From positions 55,920 to 119,919 of the forward strand of contig JAWLBA010000004.1 of NCBI GenBank assembly GCA_041395165.1: DNA of 64,000 nt. The letters are read 5' to 3'. This DNA is from JAIBCM01 sp041395165. GTDB lineage: Bacteria > Verrucomicrobiota > Verrucomicrobiia > JADLBR01 > JAIBCM01. Both the position numbers and the translations under genes were made by a program. Below are positions 53,238 through 62,910 of this stretch, one piece after another (the first letter of the stretch is position 1; every line of letters begins with the position of its first letter). The notes beneath the pieces were generated by a model that did not search any database, was not told where the DNA came from, and saw only the letters and a program-made list of their open reading frames with translations.

Positions 53238-53555
53238 TCAGACAATCCGCAACAACAAGAAAATTCCAACTCCAAGACCACCCAAACTCAAAATCATCAT
53301 CGGCACTTGAGGCATGGGTTTGCGAGTGCGTTGCCAAACATGAAAAAAACGGGAAAACAAAAGTAAACTAATAAAACAACCGATGCCAGTTGCCACAATC
53401 GCATTGCGACTCATCCAATAAAAACTAAAAATAATATAAAAACCACTAATCAAACCAGCAATCAAAGAAGCTTGCGATTTTACTTTTAAGATAACCGTAA
53501 ACCCCTCCCAACGCCGTTAATATACCAAAAAATTAAAAATAGTTTGCTGCAACAT
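53238..53555 (-). pseudogene. TMEM14-family small membrane protein, frameshifted
   Basis: The open part (53238-53465) encodes MIAGLISGFYIIFSFYWMSRNAIVATGIGCFISLLLFSRFFHVWQRTRKPMPQVPMMILSLGGLGVGIFLLL, three hydrophobic helices. Removing one A from the run at 53478-53481 joins an upstream segment, LTALGGVYGYLKSKSQASLIAGL, that is the TMEM14 opening. A start near 53555 (MLQQTIFNFLVY) is likely, with another small indel after it. The rebuilt protein is about 100 residues with four helices. TMEM14 proteins are small membrane proteins linked to fatty acid or haem movement in eukaryotes; their role in bacteria is unknown. Confidence 0.65.
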
Positions 53556-53622
53556 TTTGCATACTCATGCCAACAGCTTAAATAGAAAATTCTTTAGGAA
53601 AAGTCTGAATTCATGAATTATT

Positions 53623-54988
53623 TCATTTTATTTTTTTAAACAATTCCAACGTTTTAACCCGTTCCGCTGCATGGTCTACCAATGGAACAGGATAACCTTT
53701 GACATTCTTCCAGGAGCATGAATCTCTTCCGCAGATAGCAAACCTCAACTCTGGCACAAACTTTAATAAACTCTCCTTGCGGATCAAATTTTTGACTTTG
53801 GCCATTAGGCGAAAAAATACGGAAATAAGGGAGCTGCATCCGTTCCGTGCTCGCGCTCCACTGCCAACCTCCATTATTAGCCGCCAACTCACCATCCATT
53901 AATTTTTTAAAAATATTTTTCACCCCACTGCCAAGAAATATGTAAATCCTTAGTCAAAAACATCGCCACAATCATCCGCAAACGATTATGCATCCAACCC
54001 GTTGTATTGAGCTGTCGCATCGCTGCATCAACAATCGGATAGCCCGTTTTACCGTTACACCACGCTTGAAAATGTTCCTGATTTTCCGACCACTTTAACT
54101 GATCATATTCCGATCGAAACGCACCCTTGAGCACATGAGGAAAATAATAAAGCACATGCACATAAAATTCGCGCCAAATCAGCTCCTTCAAAAAAACATC
54201 CATTTCGACGCGCTATGGAGCCTACTTTTTTTTGCTCATTCACCACCGATTCATAAACCGTCCTTGCGCTGATCGTGCCAAATCGTAAATGAGGCGAAAG
54301 ATGAGAGGTTGAATTCAAACCAGGAAAATCTCTCTTTTCACTATAATACTCGGCCCTTTTATCTAAAAAATTGTCGCAACACCTCATGTGCCTCACGCTC
54401 GCCCGATTTCGCAATCGCATAATCCAAAGAAAAATTAAGCTCCTTTAGCAAAGGCAAGGTTGCGAAACAAAAGAACCCTCTCCTTTCCCTTGAAATCTCG
54501 GGCCAAACCTTAGGCCGAGGCAATGTTAACCATTTTTTAGAAAAGGCGTAAACACTGTATAAGGCTTATTTTTTGCTCCGGTTTTCAAAGCGCCCGGTTC
54601 CTGCATAACAAAATCGGGAAAAGTTTTTGTTTCGACTCCTTGCTCGTGACATCGCCTGTTCAATTGCTGCATCCCGCGGCAAAGTATAAGGATCATATTT
54701 ACGATTCCAATAAATCGCCGACGCGCCCACTTCCTTGGCTAATCACTAATTCCGTTAAAGAATCCTCTCTCACAATCAAACGGGATCCCGCCTCCAAGTT
54801 TTTCTGTAAAGAAACCAAAGCATCGAGCATAAACTGCACACTTGCTGCCCCAAATTCATCACGAGCTAAAACTGCCGATCCAAACAAAAAACAGGGATTA
54901 CCTGATCCGCTTCTTGCATCGCACGATAAAGCGAACCATTGTCCGACAAACGAAGATCACGCCGAAACCAATGGATAATGGTTTTCAT
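53623..54988 (-). pseudogene. phr: class I deoxyribodipyrimidine photolyase, many frameshifts
   Basis: A light-driven DNA repair enzyme in fragments. The N-terminus reads MKTIIHWFRRDLRLSDNGSLYRAMQEADQVIPVFCLD, followed in another frame by LARDEFGAASVQFMLDALVSLQKNLEAGSRLIV. Later pieces are FGTISARTVYESVV, ELIWREFYVHVLYYFPHVLKGAF, GKTGYPIVDAAMRQLNTTGWMHNRLRMIVAMFLTKDLHISWQWGEKYF (FAD-binding core) and ANNGGWQWSAS. The order is fully conserved. About ten indels are needed to read through. It overlaps the MBL gene end in an ATGA unit at 54985-54988, so it was the second gene of that operon. Confidence 0.85.
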
Positions 54989-55582
54989 TGCAAATACATA
55001 TTAGTCACTCGCTCATATCCAATCGTTGTTTCTGACCATGACTGGAACACTTTGACCGTCTGACAAACTCAAAGCTTTTCACGAATGCCCGACAATAAAA
55101 TTTCTGCGATCCTCCGGGCAAATCCCATCGCCCCCACCACCACGAAACAAAACATCGCCACCAAACAAAACCTGATTTTTCGGTTCATAAAAACAAACAC
55201 TCCCCGGCGAATGTCCTGGCACATGCAAAACAGAAAATTCATACTGGCCAGCCTTAATTTTCTCTCCCTCCTGCCAATAATGATCCGCCTTAAGCGTTTC
55301 AAACTTTTCTTCAATCCCAAAACGTTTCCAAAGATCAGGCTCCAAAAACATCGACTCATCCTCACGATGATAACCCACACGATACTTCGTCAACCTTTGC
55401 ACCTGAGCGCCGTCCCAGTTATGATCAAAATGACCATGAGTAAAAAACAGGCAATCCACCTTCCATTGCCGATCCTGCACCACCCGCGCAATTCCCTGCG
55501 GAGCATCGATCAACACCGCTGCCTTTGGCAAATAATAGGCATTGGTTTCTAATAAACCTCCCGTATAAACTTCAATTTGCAT
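54985..55582 (-). pseudogene. MBL-fold (glyoxalase II-like) hydrolase, C-terminus frameshifted
   Basis: The first 150 residues are in one frame: MQIEVYTGGLLETNAYYL, the metal motif THGHFDHNWD (HxHxDH), LHVPGHSPGSVCFY with the next His ligand, and FGGDVLFRGG with the bridging Asp. Relatives continue GRTDLPGG... and end with a PGHGPETTIGYE-like block. Here the frame ends at 55079, but other frames give GRWDLPGG, SDGQ and ETTIGYERVTNMYLQ, ending at 54985. At least three indels occur between 55140 and 55020. It is probably a hydroxyacylglutathione hydrolase-like enzyme. Its stop overlaps the photolyase start by 4 bases. Confidence 0.8.
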
Positions 55583-55598
55583 ATATTATTAATTAAGT

Positions 55599-57110
55599 AT
55601 GAAAATCAAACGTGCTCTAATTTCCGCTTCCGATAAAACTCATCTTTTATCTTTGGCGCAAACTTTGGTCAAACATCATGTTGAACTTATTGCCACAGGC
55701 GGCACAGCACAATTTCTAAGACAAAGAAACATTCCAGTCATTGAAGTTTCTGATCTTACCGGCTTTCCTGAAATGTTAGACGGACGCGTCAAAACCCTGC
55801 ATCCACAAATTCACGCCGCCATCCTTTTTCAACGCGACAATCCCACTCACCAACAACAAACTCAACAACACAACATCCTTCCCATCGACCTGATCATCGT
55901 CAACCTTTACCCCTTCGAAAAAATCATTCACGAAGCCCCGGAAAACGTCAAACAAGCCATTGAAAACATTGATATCGGCGGAGTCGCACTTTTACGAAGT
56001 GCAGCAAAAAACTTTCAACACGTCACCGCAATCTGCAATCCGCAAGATTACCCAACCCTTACCGCCCAACTCCAAACCCACGGCAACACCACTTTGGAAT
56101 ACCGAAAAACTCTCGCACAAAAAATTTTTCAACACACAAGCGCCTACGACGCCTTGATCGCTAATTATCTAACCCCCAATCCCACATCACCTCCAGAGCA
56201 ACTGCATCTCGCCCTACCCCAAACTTGCTCCTTACGCTATGGCGAAAATCCCCATCAAAAAGCCGCTTTTTACGGAAAATTTCCCTTTCAACAACTTCAT
56301 GGCAAAGAACTTTCCTACAACAACCTGCTCGACACCCACGCAGCCCTTCAACTCATTCACGAATTTACCGAACCTACCGCCGCCATCTTAAAACACACCA
56401 ACCCTTGCGGCGTCGGCACCGCCCATCAACTCATCGACGCTTGGGACAAAGCCTATGCCACCGACCCTTTTTCTCCTTTTGGCGGCATTCTCATTTTCAA
56501 TCGCACCATCACACCCTACATTGCTCAAAAAATAAGCACCATCTTTTGCGAAATCTTGCTCGCACCCCATTTTGAACCCGAAGCGCTTAACCTATTAAAA
56601 GAAAAGAAAACCTGCGCATCCTCCAATTTTTCTCCTTTCCCGCTATCCCTGGGAAATCAAACCACCTTGGGCGGTCTCCTACTTCAACAACCCGACAATC
56701 AATTACTGCCCGCAGAAAAAGGGCAAGTCGTCACACGTCGTCAACCCACCGAAGAAGAATGGCAAGCATTACACTTTGGATGGCGCGTCGTAAAACACGT
56801 CAAATCCAATGCCATCGTCTACACCAGCACCGACCGCACCCTAGGCATTGGCGCTGGCCAAATGTCACGCATCGACGCCTCGCAAATTGCCATCCAAAAA
56901 GCGCACGATGCTGGCTTAAGCTTGAAAAATAGCATTATTGCTTCCGACGCATTCTTCCCTTTTGCCGATGGCGTCCTGGCCGCCGCCAAAGCCGGCGCCA
57001 CTGCCGTCATCCAACCCGGCGGCAGCCTACGCGACAAAGAAGTTATCGAAGCTTGCAACCATCATAACCTCGCCATGGTTCTTACCAGCGAACGCCATTT
57101 TCGACATTAA
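55599..57110 (+). CDS. purH: bifunctional AICAR transformylase/IMP cyclohydrolase
   Basis: PurH carries out the last two steps of purine synthesis, AICAR to FAICAR to IMP. Residues 1-190 are the cyclohydrolase (MKIKRALISASDKTHLLSLAQTL, IATGGTAQFLRQRNIPVIEVSDLTGFPEMLDGRVKTLHPQIHAAIL). Residues 200-503 are the transformylase: LRYGENPHQKAAFY with catalytic His, KELSYNNLLDTHAAL, AAILKHTNPCGVGTA with the key Lys-His, and AFFPFADGVLAAAKAGATAVIQPGGSLRD near the end. Length 503 is normal. It is divergent from the MBL gene, with 16 bases between starts, so promoters must overlap coding DNA. Confidence 0.98.
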   Translation: MKIKRALISASDKTHLLSLAQTLVKHHVELIATGGTAQFLRQRNIPVIEVSDLTGFPEMLDGRVKTLHPQIHAAILFQRDNPTHQQQTQQHNILPIDLIIVNLYPFEKIIHEAPENVKQAIENIDIGGVALLRSAAKNFQHVTAICNPQDYPTLTAQLQTHGNTTLEYRKTLAQKIFQHTSAYDALIANYLTPNPTSPPEQLHLALPQTCSLRYGENPHQKAAFYGKFPFQQLHGKELSYNNLLDTHAALQLIHEFTEPTAAILKHTNPCGVGTAHQLIDAWDKAYATDPFSPFGGILIFNRTITPYIAQKISTIFCEILLAPHFEPEALNLLKEKKTCASSNFSPFPLSLGNQTTLGGLLLQQPDNQLLPAEKGQVVTRRQPTEEEWQALHFGWRVVKHVKSNAIVYTSTDRTLGIGAGQMSRIDASQIAIQKAHDAGLSLKNSIIASDAFFPFADGVLAAAKAGATAVIQPGGSLRDKEVIEACNHHNLAMVLTSERHFRH

Positions 57111-57206
57111 TTTATCAACCTTCAGTTTTCAGTAATTAATTTTAAGCATTAAGAATGCTTGTCGATTCTCTTTGCGAGTTGCCTTAAAATCATATATATT
57201 GAAATA

Positions 57207-58478
57207 ATGTCTCGCCCTTCCCATGCCAGCATTTGTTCTTTTTGCGGCAAAAATCACGCCGAGGTCAGGCGTTTGATTGCGGGGCCCGGGGTTTACATTT
57301 GCGATAGTTGTATTCACGTCTGCAAAAACATCTTGGACAAGGAATTAAGCGAAGAGACAGTTGCCACCTCTCCTGCTCTTCAGATTCCCAAACCCATCGA
57401 AATTAAACAACAGTTGGATCATTATGTGATTGGTCAAGAGATGGCAAAACGTGTTCTTTCTGTAGCGGTTCACAACCATTATAAACGCATCTTTTTTTCG
57501 CAAAACCAAAGCTCTCCCTTTCTAGCGCATCACGAAGTGGAAATTGAAAAAAGCAATATTCTGCTAATTGGCCCCACGGGCTCTGGCAAAACTTTACTGG
57601 CAAAAACCTTGGCTAAAATTTTGGATGTGCCTTTTTGTATTGCCGATGCCACAGCTATTACGGAAGCTGGTTATGTAGGCGAAGATGTAGAAACGATTGT
57701 TTTGCGACTCTTACAAAATGCCAATTACGATGTGAAAAAGGCTGAGGTTGGCATCGTTTATATTGATGAGATTGATAAAATCGGTCGTAAAACAGAGAAT
57801 GTTTCCATCACACGCGATGTCTCGGGAGAGGGCGTGCAACAAGGATTACTAAAAATCCTTGAAGGAACGGTTTGTAATGTGCCACCTCAAGGCGGTCGCA
57901 AACATCCTCATCAAGAATATATTCAAGTCAACACGGAAAATATTCTGTTCATTTGCGGTGGTGCATTTGTAGGGTTAGATAAAATGGTTAACCGTCGTCT
58001 TGGCGCCAAGGTGTTAGGTTACCACTCACCCGATACTCAAACCGCTTTTTCATCCGACCTTTCTTTATTACAGCAAGTCGAACCGGAAGATTTAATCACT
58101 TTCGGATTAATTCCCGAATTTATTGGCCGTCTTCCCGTTACAGCGGTGTTGGACGAATTGGTCGAAGTAGAACTGGTTCGTATCATGACGGAAACTAAAA
58201 ATGCTCTCGTCAAACAGTTCACTAAACTTTTTGCGATGGAAGAGGTCAAGTTAACGATCGAAAAGGAAGCGCTTACGAGTATGGCACAACAAGCTTTGAA
58301 GAAAGGCACCGGTGCGCGAGCATTACGTTCGATTTTTGAGCATCTCATGCTAGATGCCATGTTTGAAATTCCCTCCTCACATCGAGAGGTAATGGAGATT
58401 GTCATCACACGCGCTGCGGTGGAAGGCAAAGCCAAACCCAAACTGCATTATCGTCCAGAACGAGAAGCGGCAGCTTAA
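57207..58478 (+). CDS. clpX: ATP-dependent Clp protease ATP-binding subunit ClpX
   Basis: ClpX unfolds proteins for ClpP. I start it at ATG 57207 (MSRPSHASICSFCGKNHAEV) because the four-cysteine zinc finger (CSFCG...CDSCIHVC) must come first; 16 extra upstream codons are not ClpX-like. It continues with PKPIEIKQQLDHYVIGQEMAKRVLSVAVHNHYKRI, Walker A GPTGSGKTLLAKTLA, Walker B IVYIDEIDKIG, pore loop GYVGEDVETI, and sensor 2 GTGARALRS. The RKH loop and IGF-type loop region are present. clpP is not adjacent. It ends 5 bases before the convergent lpxD. Confidence 0.97.
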   Translation: MSRPSHASICSFCGKNHAEVRRLIAGPGVYICDSCIHVCKNILDKELSEETVATSPALQIPKPIEIKQQLDHYVIGQEMAKRVLSVAVHNHYKRIFFSQNQSSPFLAHHEVEIEKSNILLIGPTGSGKTLLAKTLAKILDVPFCIADATAITEAGYVGEDVETIVLRLLQNANYDVKKAEVGIVYIDEIDKIGRKTENVSITRDVSGEGVQQGLLKILEGTVCNVPPQGGRKHPHQEYIQVNTENILFICGGAFVGLDKMVNRRLGAKVLGYHSPDTQTAFSSDLSLLQQVEPEDLITFGLIPEFIGRLPVTAVLDELVEVELVRIMTETKNALVKQFTKLFAMEEVKLTIEKEALTSMAQQALKKGTGARALRSIFEHLMLDAMFEIPSSHREVMEIVITRAAVEGKAKPKLHYRPEREAAA

Positions 58479-58483
58479 TAAAA

Positions 58484-59518
58484 TTATTTTTTTTTCTGCA
58501 ACTGCGCAACGAGTGCTTCTAATTCTTTCACTCGTTTTAATAGTTCCGGCAAACGCCGCATCGCTGCTTCAATCCGTTGCTCTTCACGAATCGGTTGTGC
58601 ATGATAACCCGAGACTATTGATTTGGCCGCCACATCCTTGGAAACCCCAGCTTGTGCTGTGACTACCGCCCCATCGCCAATGTGAATATGCCCCGCCATT
58701 CCCACTTGTCCGGCAATAATTACTTGCTGGCCCAACGTCGTGCTACCCGAAATGCCCACCTGTGCCACAATAATCGTGTGCTTGCCCACAACCACGTTGT
58801 GAGCAATTTGAACTAGATTATCAATTTTCACCCCTTCTTGAATCCAAGTCTTGCCAAAACGCGCGCGATCAATTGTGGTATTGGCTCCGATCTCTACCCG
58901 ATTATCAATTTGAACCATGCCAACTTGCGGAATTTTTTCTGCGCCACCTTGTGAAAGATCGAAACCAAATCCATCCGCACCAATCACAGCTCCGCTGTGA
59001 ATCACCACTTCATCACCAATTTGGCAGCGCTCCAGAATGGTGACATTTGGATGAATCAAACTATTTTTCCCAATTTTCACATCGCGCCCAAGATAGACAT
59101 TCGCGCCAATTACCGTTCCCTCGCCAATTTCCACATTCTCTTCAATCACAGCACCAGCTTGAATTGTAACGTTCGCTGCAAGTTTGGCTTGAGGAGAAAT
59201 AATGGCCTGCGGATGAAGTTCTGCCTTGGGTTTAGGTCGAATCGGAAAATATAAGGCACAAATTTCAGCAAAAGCTTTCGACGGATTTTCCACTCGCAAA
59301 AGCGAAGCCTGATCATTGGGTGGCGGTTCTTTAAGACCTAGCAAAATAGCGCCTGCACGGGATTTTTGTGCGCTGCGTTTATATTTAGGATTGGCCAAAA
59401 AAGAAAGTTGGTCAGATGTTGCATCGTCCAATCCCCCCACCCCTGCAATCAAACGCGATCCATCACCCTCCAGAGTCGCCTCAACCAGTTTTGCCAGTTC
59501 TAAAACTGTATTTTGCAC
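58484..59518 (-). CDS. lpxD: UDP-3-O-(3-hydroxyacyl)glucosamine N-acyltransferase
   Basis: LpxD adds the second acyl chain in lipid A synthesis. The N-terminal domain (residues 1-100: VGGLDDATSDQLSFLANPKYKRSAQKSRAGAILL) precedes a left-handed beta helix of hexapeptide repeats (ISPQAKLAANVTIQAGAVIEENVEIGEGTVIGANVYLGRDVKIGKNSLIHPNVTILERCQIGDEVVIHSGAVIGADGFGFD), with the catalytic His in LVQIAHNVVVGKHTII. The C-terminal helix (RRLPELLKRVKELEALVAQLQ) is coiled coil. With Skp and BamA upstream on the same strand it makes the envelope operon known from Chlamydiae and Proteobacteria. It implies LPS. Confidence 0.97.
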   Translation of the reverse strand: MQNTVLELAKLVEATLEGDGSRLIAGVGGLDDATSDQLSFLANPKYKRSAQKSRAGAILLGLKEPPPNDQASLLRVENPSKAFAEICALYFPIRPKPKAELHPQAIISPQAKLAANVTIQAGAVIEENVEIGEGTVIGANVYLGRDVKIGKNSLIHPNVTILERCQIGDEVVIHSGAVIGADGFGFDLSQGGAEKIPQVGMVQIDNRVEIGANTTIDRARFGKTWIQEGVKIDNLVQIAHNVVVGKHTIIVAQVGISGSTTLGQQVIIAGQVGMAGHIHIGDGAVVTAQAGVSKDVAAKSIVSGYHAQPIREEQRIEAAMRRLPELLKRVKELEALVAQLQKKK

Positions 59519-59524
59519 AACGAA

Positions 59525-60127
59525 CTACTGGTCTTTCTTCTCTCCACTATTCGAGGAAGAAGAAGGCTTATTCGCATTCAAAATTTTGATAATCGAATCT
59601 GTAAAATCCATACTATCGGATGAGTAAACGATAATGGGCGCAGCGGCCATCGATTGCGCAGTCTTATCGAACACTAATGTGTAACCATTTTTCGAAGCAT
59701 AATCCTGCACCACTTTAGTAATCTCTTTCACAATTCCATCACGCAAACGCATCATCGTAGTTTGAATCTCGTTTTGTCGCTCATTATTAAATTGCGTAAT
59801 TTCTTTTTCGCGCAATTGCAATTCTTTCGCTTTTTCCATAGTGGCTTTGCGTTTCGCTTCTTGCACGGATTCCGCTAAAGCCGGATTTTGCGCATCATCC
59901 TTTAATTTATCATATTCATCAGCCAGTTTTTGATAATCGGTCATCTTTAACTGACGCTCTTTTTTGTAAGACGCTTCCAATTCGCTCACACGGGCTTTGG
60001 ATTCTGCCGTTTTGTAATAAGCATCAAACGCGCGATTTAAATCGACCATTCCCACTTTCATTTGAGCCTGACTCAAAGAAGTGATCATCCCTAATCCTAT
60101 TATTGCCAATAATATTTTTTTCATCAT
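59525..60127 (-). CDS. skp: periplasmic chaperone Skp/OmpH
   Basis: A 200-residue chaperone for outer membrane proteins. A signal peptide is clear (MMKKILLAIIGLGMITSLSQA). The mature part starts MKVGMVDLNRAFDAYYKTAESKARVSELEASYKKERQLKMTDYQKLADEY and forms a long charged coiled coil, then NERQNEIQTTMMRLRDGIVKEITKVVQDYASKNGYTLVFDKTAQ, the body that closes the trimer. A Ser/Asn/Lys tail (NANKPSSSSNSGEKKDQ) follows. It is 6 bases from lpxD and 24 bases from bamA. Confidence 0.95.
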   Translation of the reverse strand: MMKKILLAIIGLGMITSLSQAQMKVGMVDLNRAFDAYYKTAESKARVSELEASYKKERQLKMTDYQKLADEYDKLKDDAQNPALAESVQEAKRKATMEKAKELQLREKEITQFNNERQNEIQTTMMRLRDGIVKEITKVVQDYASKNGYTLVFDKTAQSMAAAPIIVYSSDSMDFTDSIIKILNANKPSSSSNSGEKKDQ

Positions 60128-60151
60128 TTTTTAACCTATCCGTTTAACTTC

Positions 60152-62803
60152 TTAAAATTGATAACCTACATTGAAATGAAATTGCGGTCCATCATCGTTA
60201 TACTTGTCGGCAACGAGCGGCAAGCCTAAATCTAAACGTAACGGGCCAATGGGTAAATTTAAGCGCAAACCAACGCCTGCGCCAACGTTAAAATTATCAG
60301 GTGAAAAATCGAATGCCGCTTTATTCACAAAACCTGCATCCATAAAAACAGCGCCACGCACCCGACTAAAAATGGGGAAAGTTAACTCCACCGTTCCGTA
60401 AGCCATAGTTTTACCACCCACCGGTGTTCCTTCAAAATCTTTTTCATCGTCAATCTTATCTTCTAAATCATCTTTTTCATCATTCAGATCATCTTTTCTG
60501 TCTTCTGAAAGATTTTTCTTCTCCAGCTCCCGATTAATCTCATCAATACGATCTCGCTCATCATCTAAGCCAGGGAAATTGTCCGGTTCATATTTAGGCC
60601 CCACATCACGAAACTTAAACCCACGAATACTGTTAGAACCACCCGCAAACAGTCGATCAAAAATAGGCACATCATCTCCACCAAAACTATCCACTACCGC
60701 AACGTTGCCTTGCAAACTTAAAATCATATCCAAAGGCAAACTGAAATATTGTTCTGCTTCAAACCCAATTTTATAAAGTTCGACATCGCCTCCAGCAGCA
60801 ACTTCTAACGAACCGTCAATGCGATGACCCTTACGCGTTAGGAAAACGCTATCACGCGTGTCATGCGTTAAACCAAACTCAATCGCATTACGAATGCGCG
60901 AACCGTTTTCTGGCTCCAAAAACAGCGGTGCATCACCTTTAACATCTAAATTAATACTTTCGATCTTATAAATCGCTCGCGCCGTGAGAAAATCGTTAAG
61001 AGCTTTAGCAAATTTAAAGTGACCGCCAACCCGTTGTTCATCGTAATACGAACTAAAATAACTGGCGTTACGATAAAAAAGATCGACCCCAAAAGAAAGC
61101 CGTTGATTCATAAACCACGGCTCCACAAAAGAGATAGTAAAATCCTGCCGTTTATCACCATATTGCAAACGTGTCCTAAATTTTTGACCGCCACCAATAA
61201 ACGAAGGCCAATTCGCAATATCAAAATTTCCCTGACTGAATTCAGCAAAACCAATAAAACTATCAATCGAACTATAACCCGCACCAAAAGTAAACGAACC
61301 CGTGCGCTCTTCTTCCACCGTAACCACCATATTTTTTCGACTAGGAATCGCCGTTTCTTGCGGACTAATATCGACTTTCGAAAAATAATTTAAATTTTCC
61401 AAACGCTTCTTGCTCGCATCCACGCGCACACTATTATAAACATCGCCTGGCGCAACGGCTAACTCGCGTCGAATTACCTTATCCTTCGTCTTATTGTTAC
61501 CTTGAATAATAATACGCTCCACAAAACCTTGAGGTCCCTCGGTAATATTATAGGCTAAATCCATACGCCCCGATTCAATACTCGGACGTCGTGTCGGCAC
61601 AACTTCGGCATCAATATAACCTTGCTCTCCGTAAAGATCGCGAACTGCTTTCAAATCCGTTTCCAAGCCCAGAGGCGAATAAGTAGCACCTTCCAACATG
61701 CGCATGCGGTTGCGAATTTTTTCTTTAGAATAAACTACATAACCTTCCAATGTAACGGAACCCACCTTATAAGGAATCCCCTCAGAAACTTTAATCACCG
61801 CATCCACATCTTCATCACCCACACGACGAAATTCTACCCCTTGAATTTCCATATCGATATAACCTTGATTTTGGTAAAACTGTTTCAACGCAATCAAATC
61901 ATCCTGGAACTGTTCTTCTTTCACCACTCCTGTGCCTGTGAGCCAGGATAACAACCCACGTTTTTTAGTTTTGAATTCTTTTCTCAAACGCGATGCAGGA
62001 AAAGAATCATTTCCCACAAATTGAATGCCATGCAAATATTGTCGCCCGCTTTCACTAATGTTAAACGTCACCGAACAACGCCCAGTCTCTTCCGAAGTTT
62101 CCACCTGATAAGTCACCTGCGCATCTTTAAATCCTTTTTTCTGATAATAAGCCTGCATCGCCATCGCATCTTTAGACACCTGCTGCTCATTGAGTACTTC
62201 ACCCGCTTTGGTTTTGACTTCTTTTAATAACCTGCCCTCAGGCACTTCCGACCACCCCACCAAAGTAACCTGGCGCACTAAGGGTTTGGGTTGAACAATG
62301 ACAATAATTTTCACGCCATCGGCCAGTGGTTCATCATAAACACGCAAATTCACAAAAAGGCCTGTCTCATAAAGATTGTGCACATCCTCTTCAATCGCCG
62401 CTTGACTATAAGGTTGACCCACTGTCGTCCGCATATTCGATAAAATCACTGCCTTACTGACCGATTTAGGTCCGGCATATTCAATCTCAATCTCCTTAAT
62501 TGGCGGTCCGAACATCTCTTCATCCGATTGAGAAGGAGGATAAACCACTTCATCCCCTGTCGATTCCGAAGACGTTGCAGCATCAGAAGCCGCAGCATCC
62601 ACATCAGCATCATCCAACACTGGCTCCGGTAAGGAAGACTCTTCTGGTAACTCCGTCGAAGAAGTGGCTGAACTATCTTCTGTTTCATCAATCGCAGCAG
62701 GCGGAAGATTAGTTGACTCTTGGCCATAAACCATAAAGCGGGAAACATCCCCAAAAAACAGGAATCCTACAATCATTAGCCAAGAAATCTTCGGTAACCT
62801 CAT
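60152..62803 (-). CDS. bamA: outer membrane protein assembly factor BamA
   Basis: BamA inserts beta barrels into the outer membrane. The 883-residue product has a signal peptide, then an unusual stretch of about 80 acidic, Ser/Asp/Glu-rich residues (30-110) before the POTRA domains (for example ISNMRTTVGQPYSQAAIEEDVHNLYETGLFVNLRVYD and GNNKTKDKVIRRELAVAPGDVYNSVRVDASKKRLENLNYFSKVDI). The barrel begins near residue 520 and ends with Phe883 (FHFNVGYQF). The conserved loop-6 motif is IRGF at 726-729. It is followed by about 50 extra residues rich in Asp, Glu and Lys (738-790), a charged insert not found in standard BamA. Confidence 0.96.
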   Translation of the reverse strand: MRLPKISWLMIVGFLFFGDVSRFMVYGQESTNLPPAAIDETEDSSATSSTELPEESSLPEPVLDDADVDAAASDAATSSESTGDEVVYPPSQSDEEMFGPPIKEIEIEYAGPKSVSKAVILSNMRTTVGQPYSQAAIEEDVHNLYETGLFVNLRVYDEPLADGVKIIVIVQPKPLVRQVTLVGWSEVPEGRLLKEVKTKAGEVLNEQQVSKDAMAMQAYYQKKGFKDAQVTYQVETSEETGRCSVTFNISESGRQYLHGIQFVGNDSFPASRLRKEFKTKKRGLLSWLTGTGVVKEEQFQDDLIALKQFYQNQGYIDMEIQGVEFRRVGDEDVDAVIKVSEGIPYKVGSVTLEGYVVYSKEKIRNRMRMLEGATYSPLGLETDLKAVRDLYGEQGYIDAEVVPTRRPSIESGRMDLAYNITEGPQGFVERIIIQGNNKTKDKVIRRELAVAPGDVYNSVRVDASKKRLENLNYFSKVDISPQETAIPSRKNMVVTVEEERTGSFTFGAGYSSIDSFIGFAEFSQGNFDIANWPSFIGGGQKFRTRLQYGDKRQDFTISFVEPWFMNQRLSFGVDLFYRNASYFSSYYDEQRVGGHFKFAKALNDFLTARAIYKIESINLDVKGDAPLFLEPENGSRIRNAIEFGLTHDTRDSVFLTRKGHRIDGSLEVAAGGDVELYKIGFEAEQYFSLPLDMILSLQGNVAVVDSFGGDDVPIFDRLFAGGSNSIRGFKFRDVGPKYEPDNFPGLDDERDRIDEINRELEKKNLSEDRKDDLNDEKDDLEDKIDDEKDFEGTPVGGKTMAYGTVELTFPIFSRVRGAVFMDAGFVNKAAFDFSPDNFNVGAGVGLRLNLPIGPLRLDLGLPLVADKYNDDGPQFHFNVGYQF

Positions 62804-62910
62804 AATTGGAAAGTTGGTTTCATAAGTGGTTATGGGCTATACTGCAAGAATTTTCTCTATTTCATACAAGGGAAAGCCCAGTGCCCGGTGAGTCGGCTCA
62901 TCAAGAAAAA

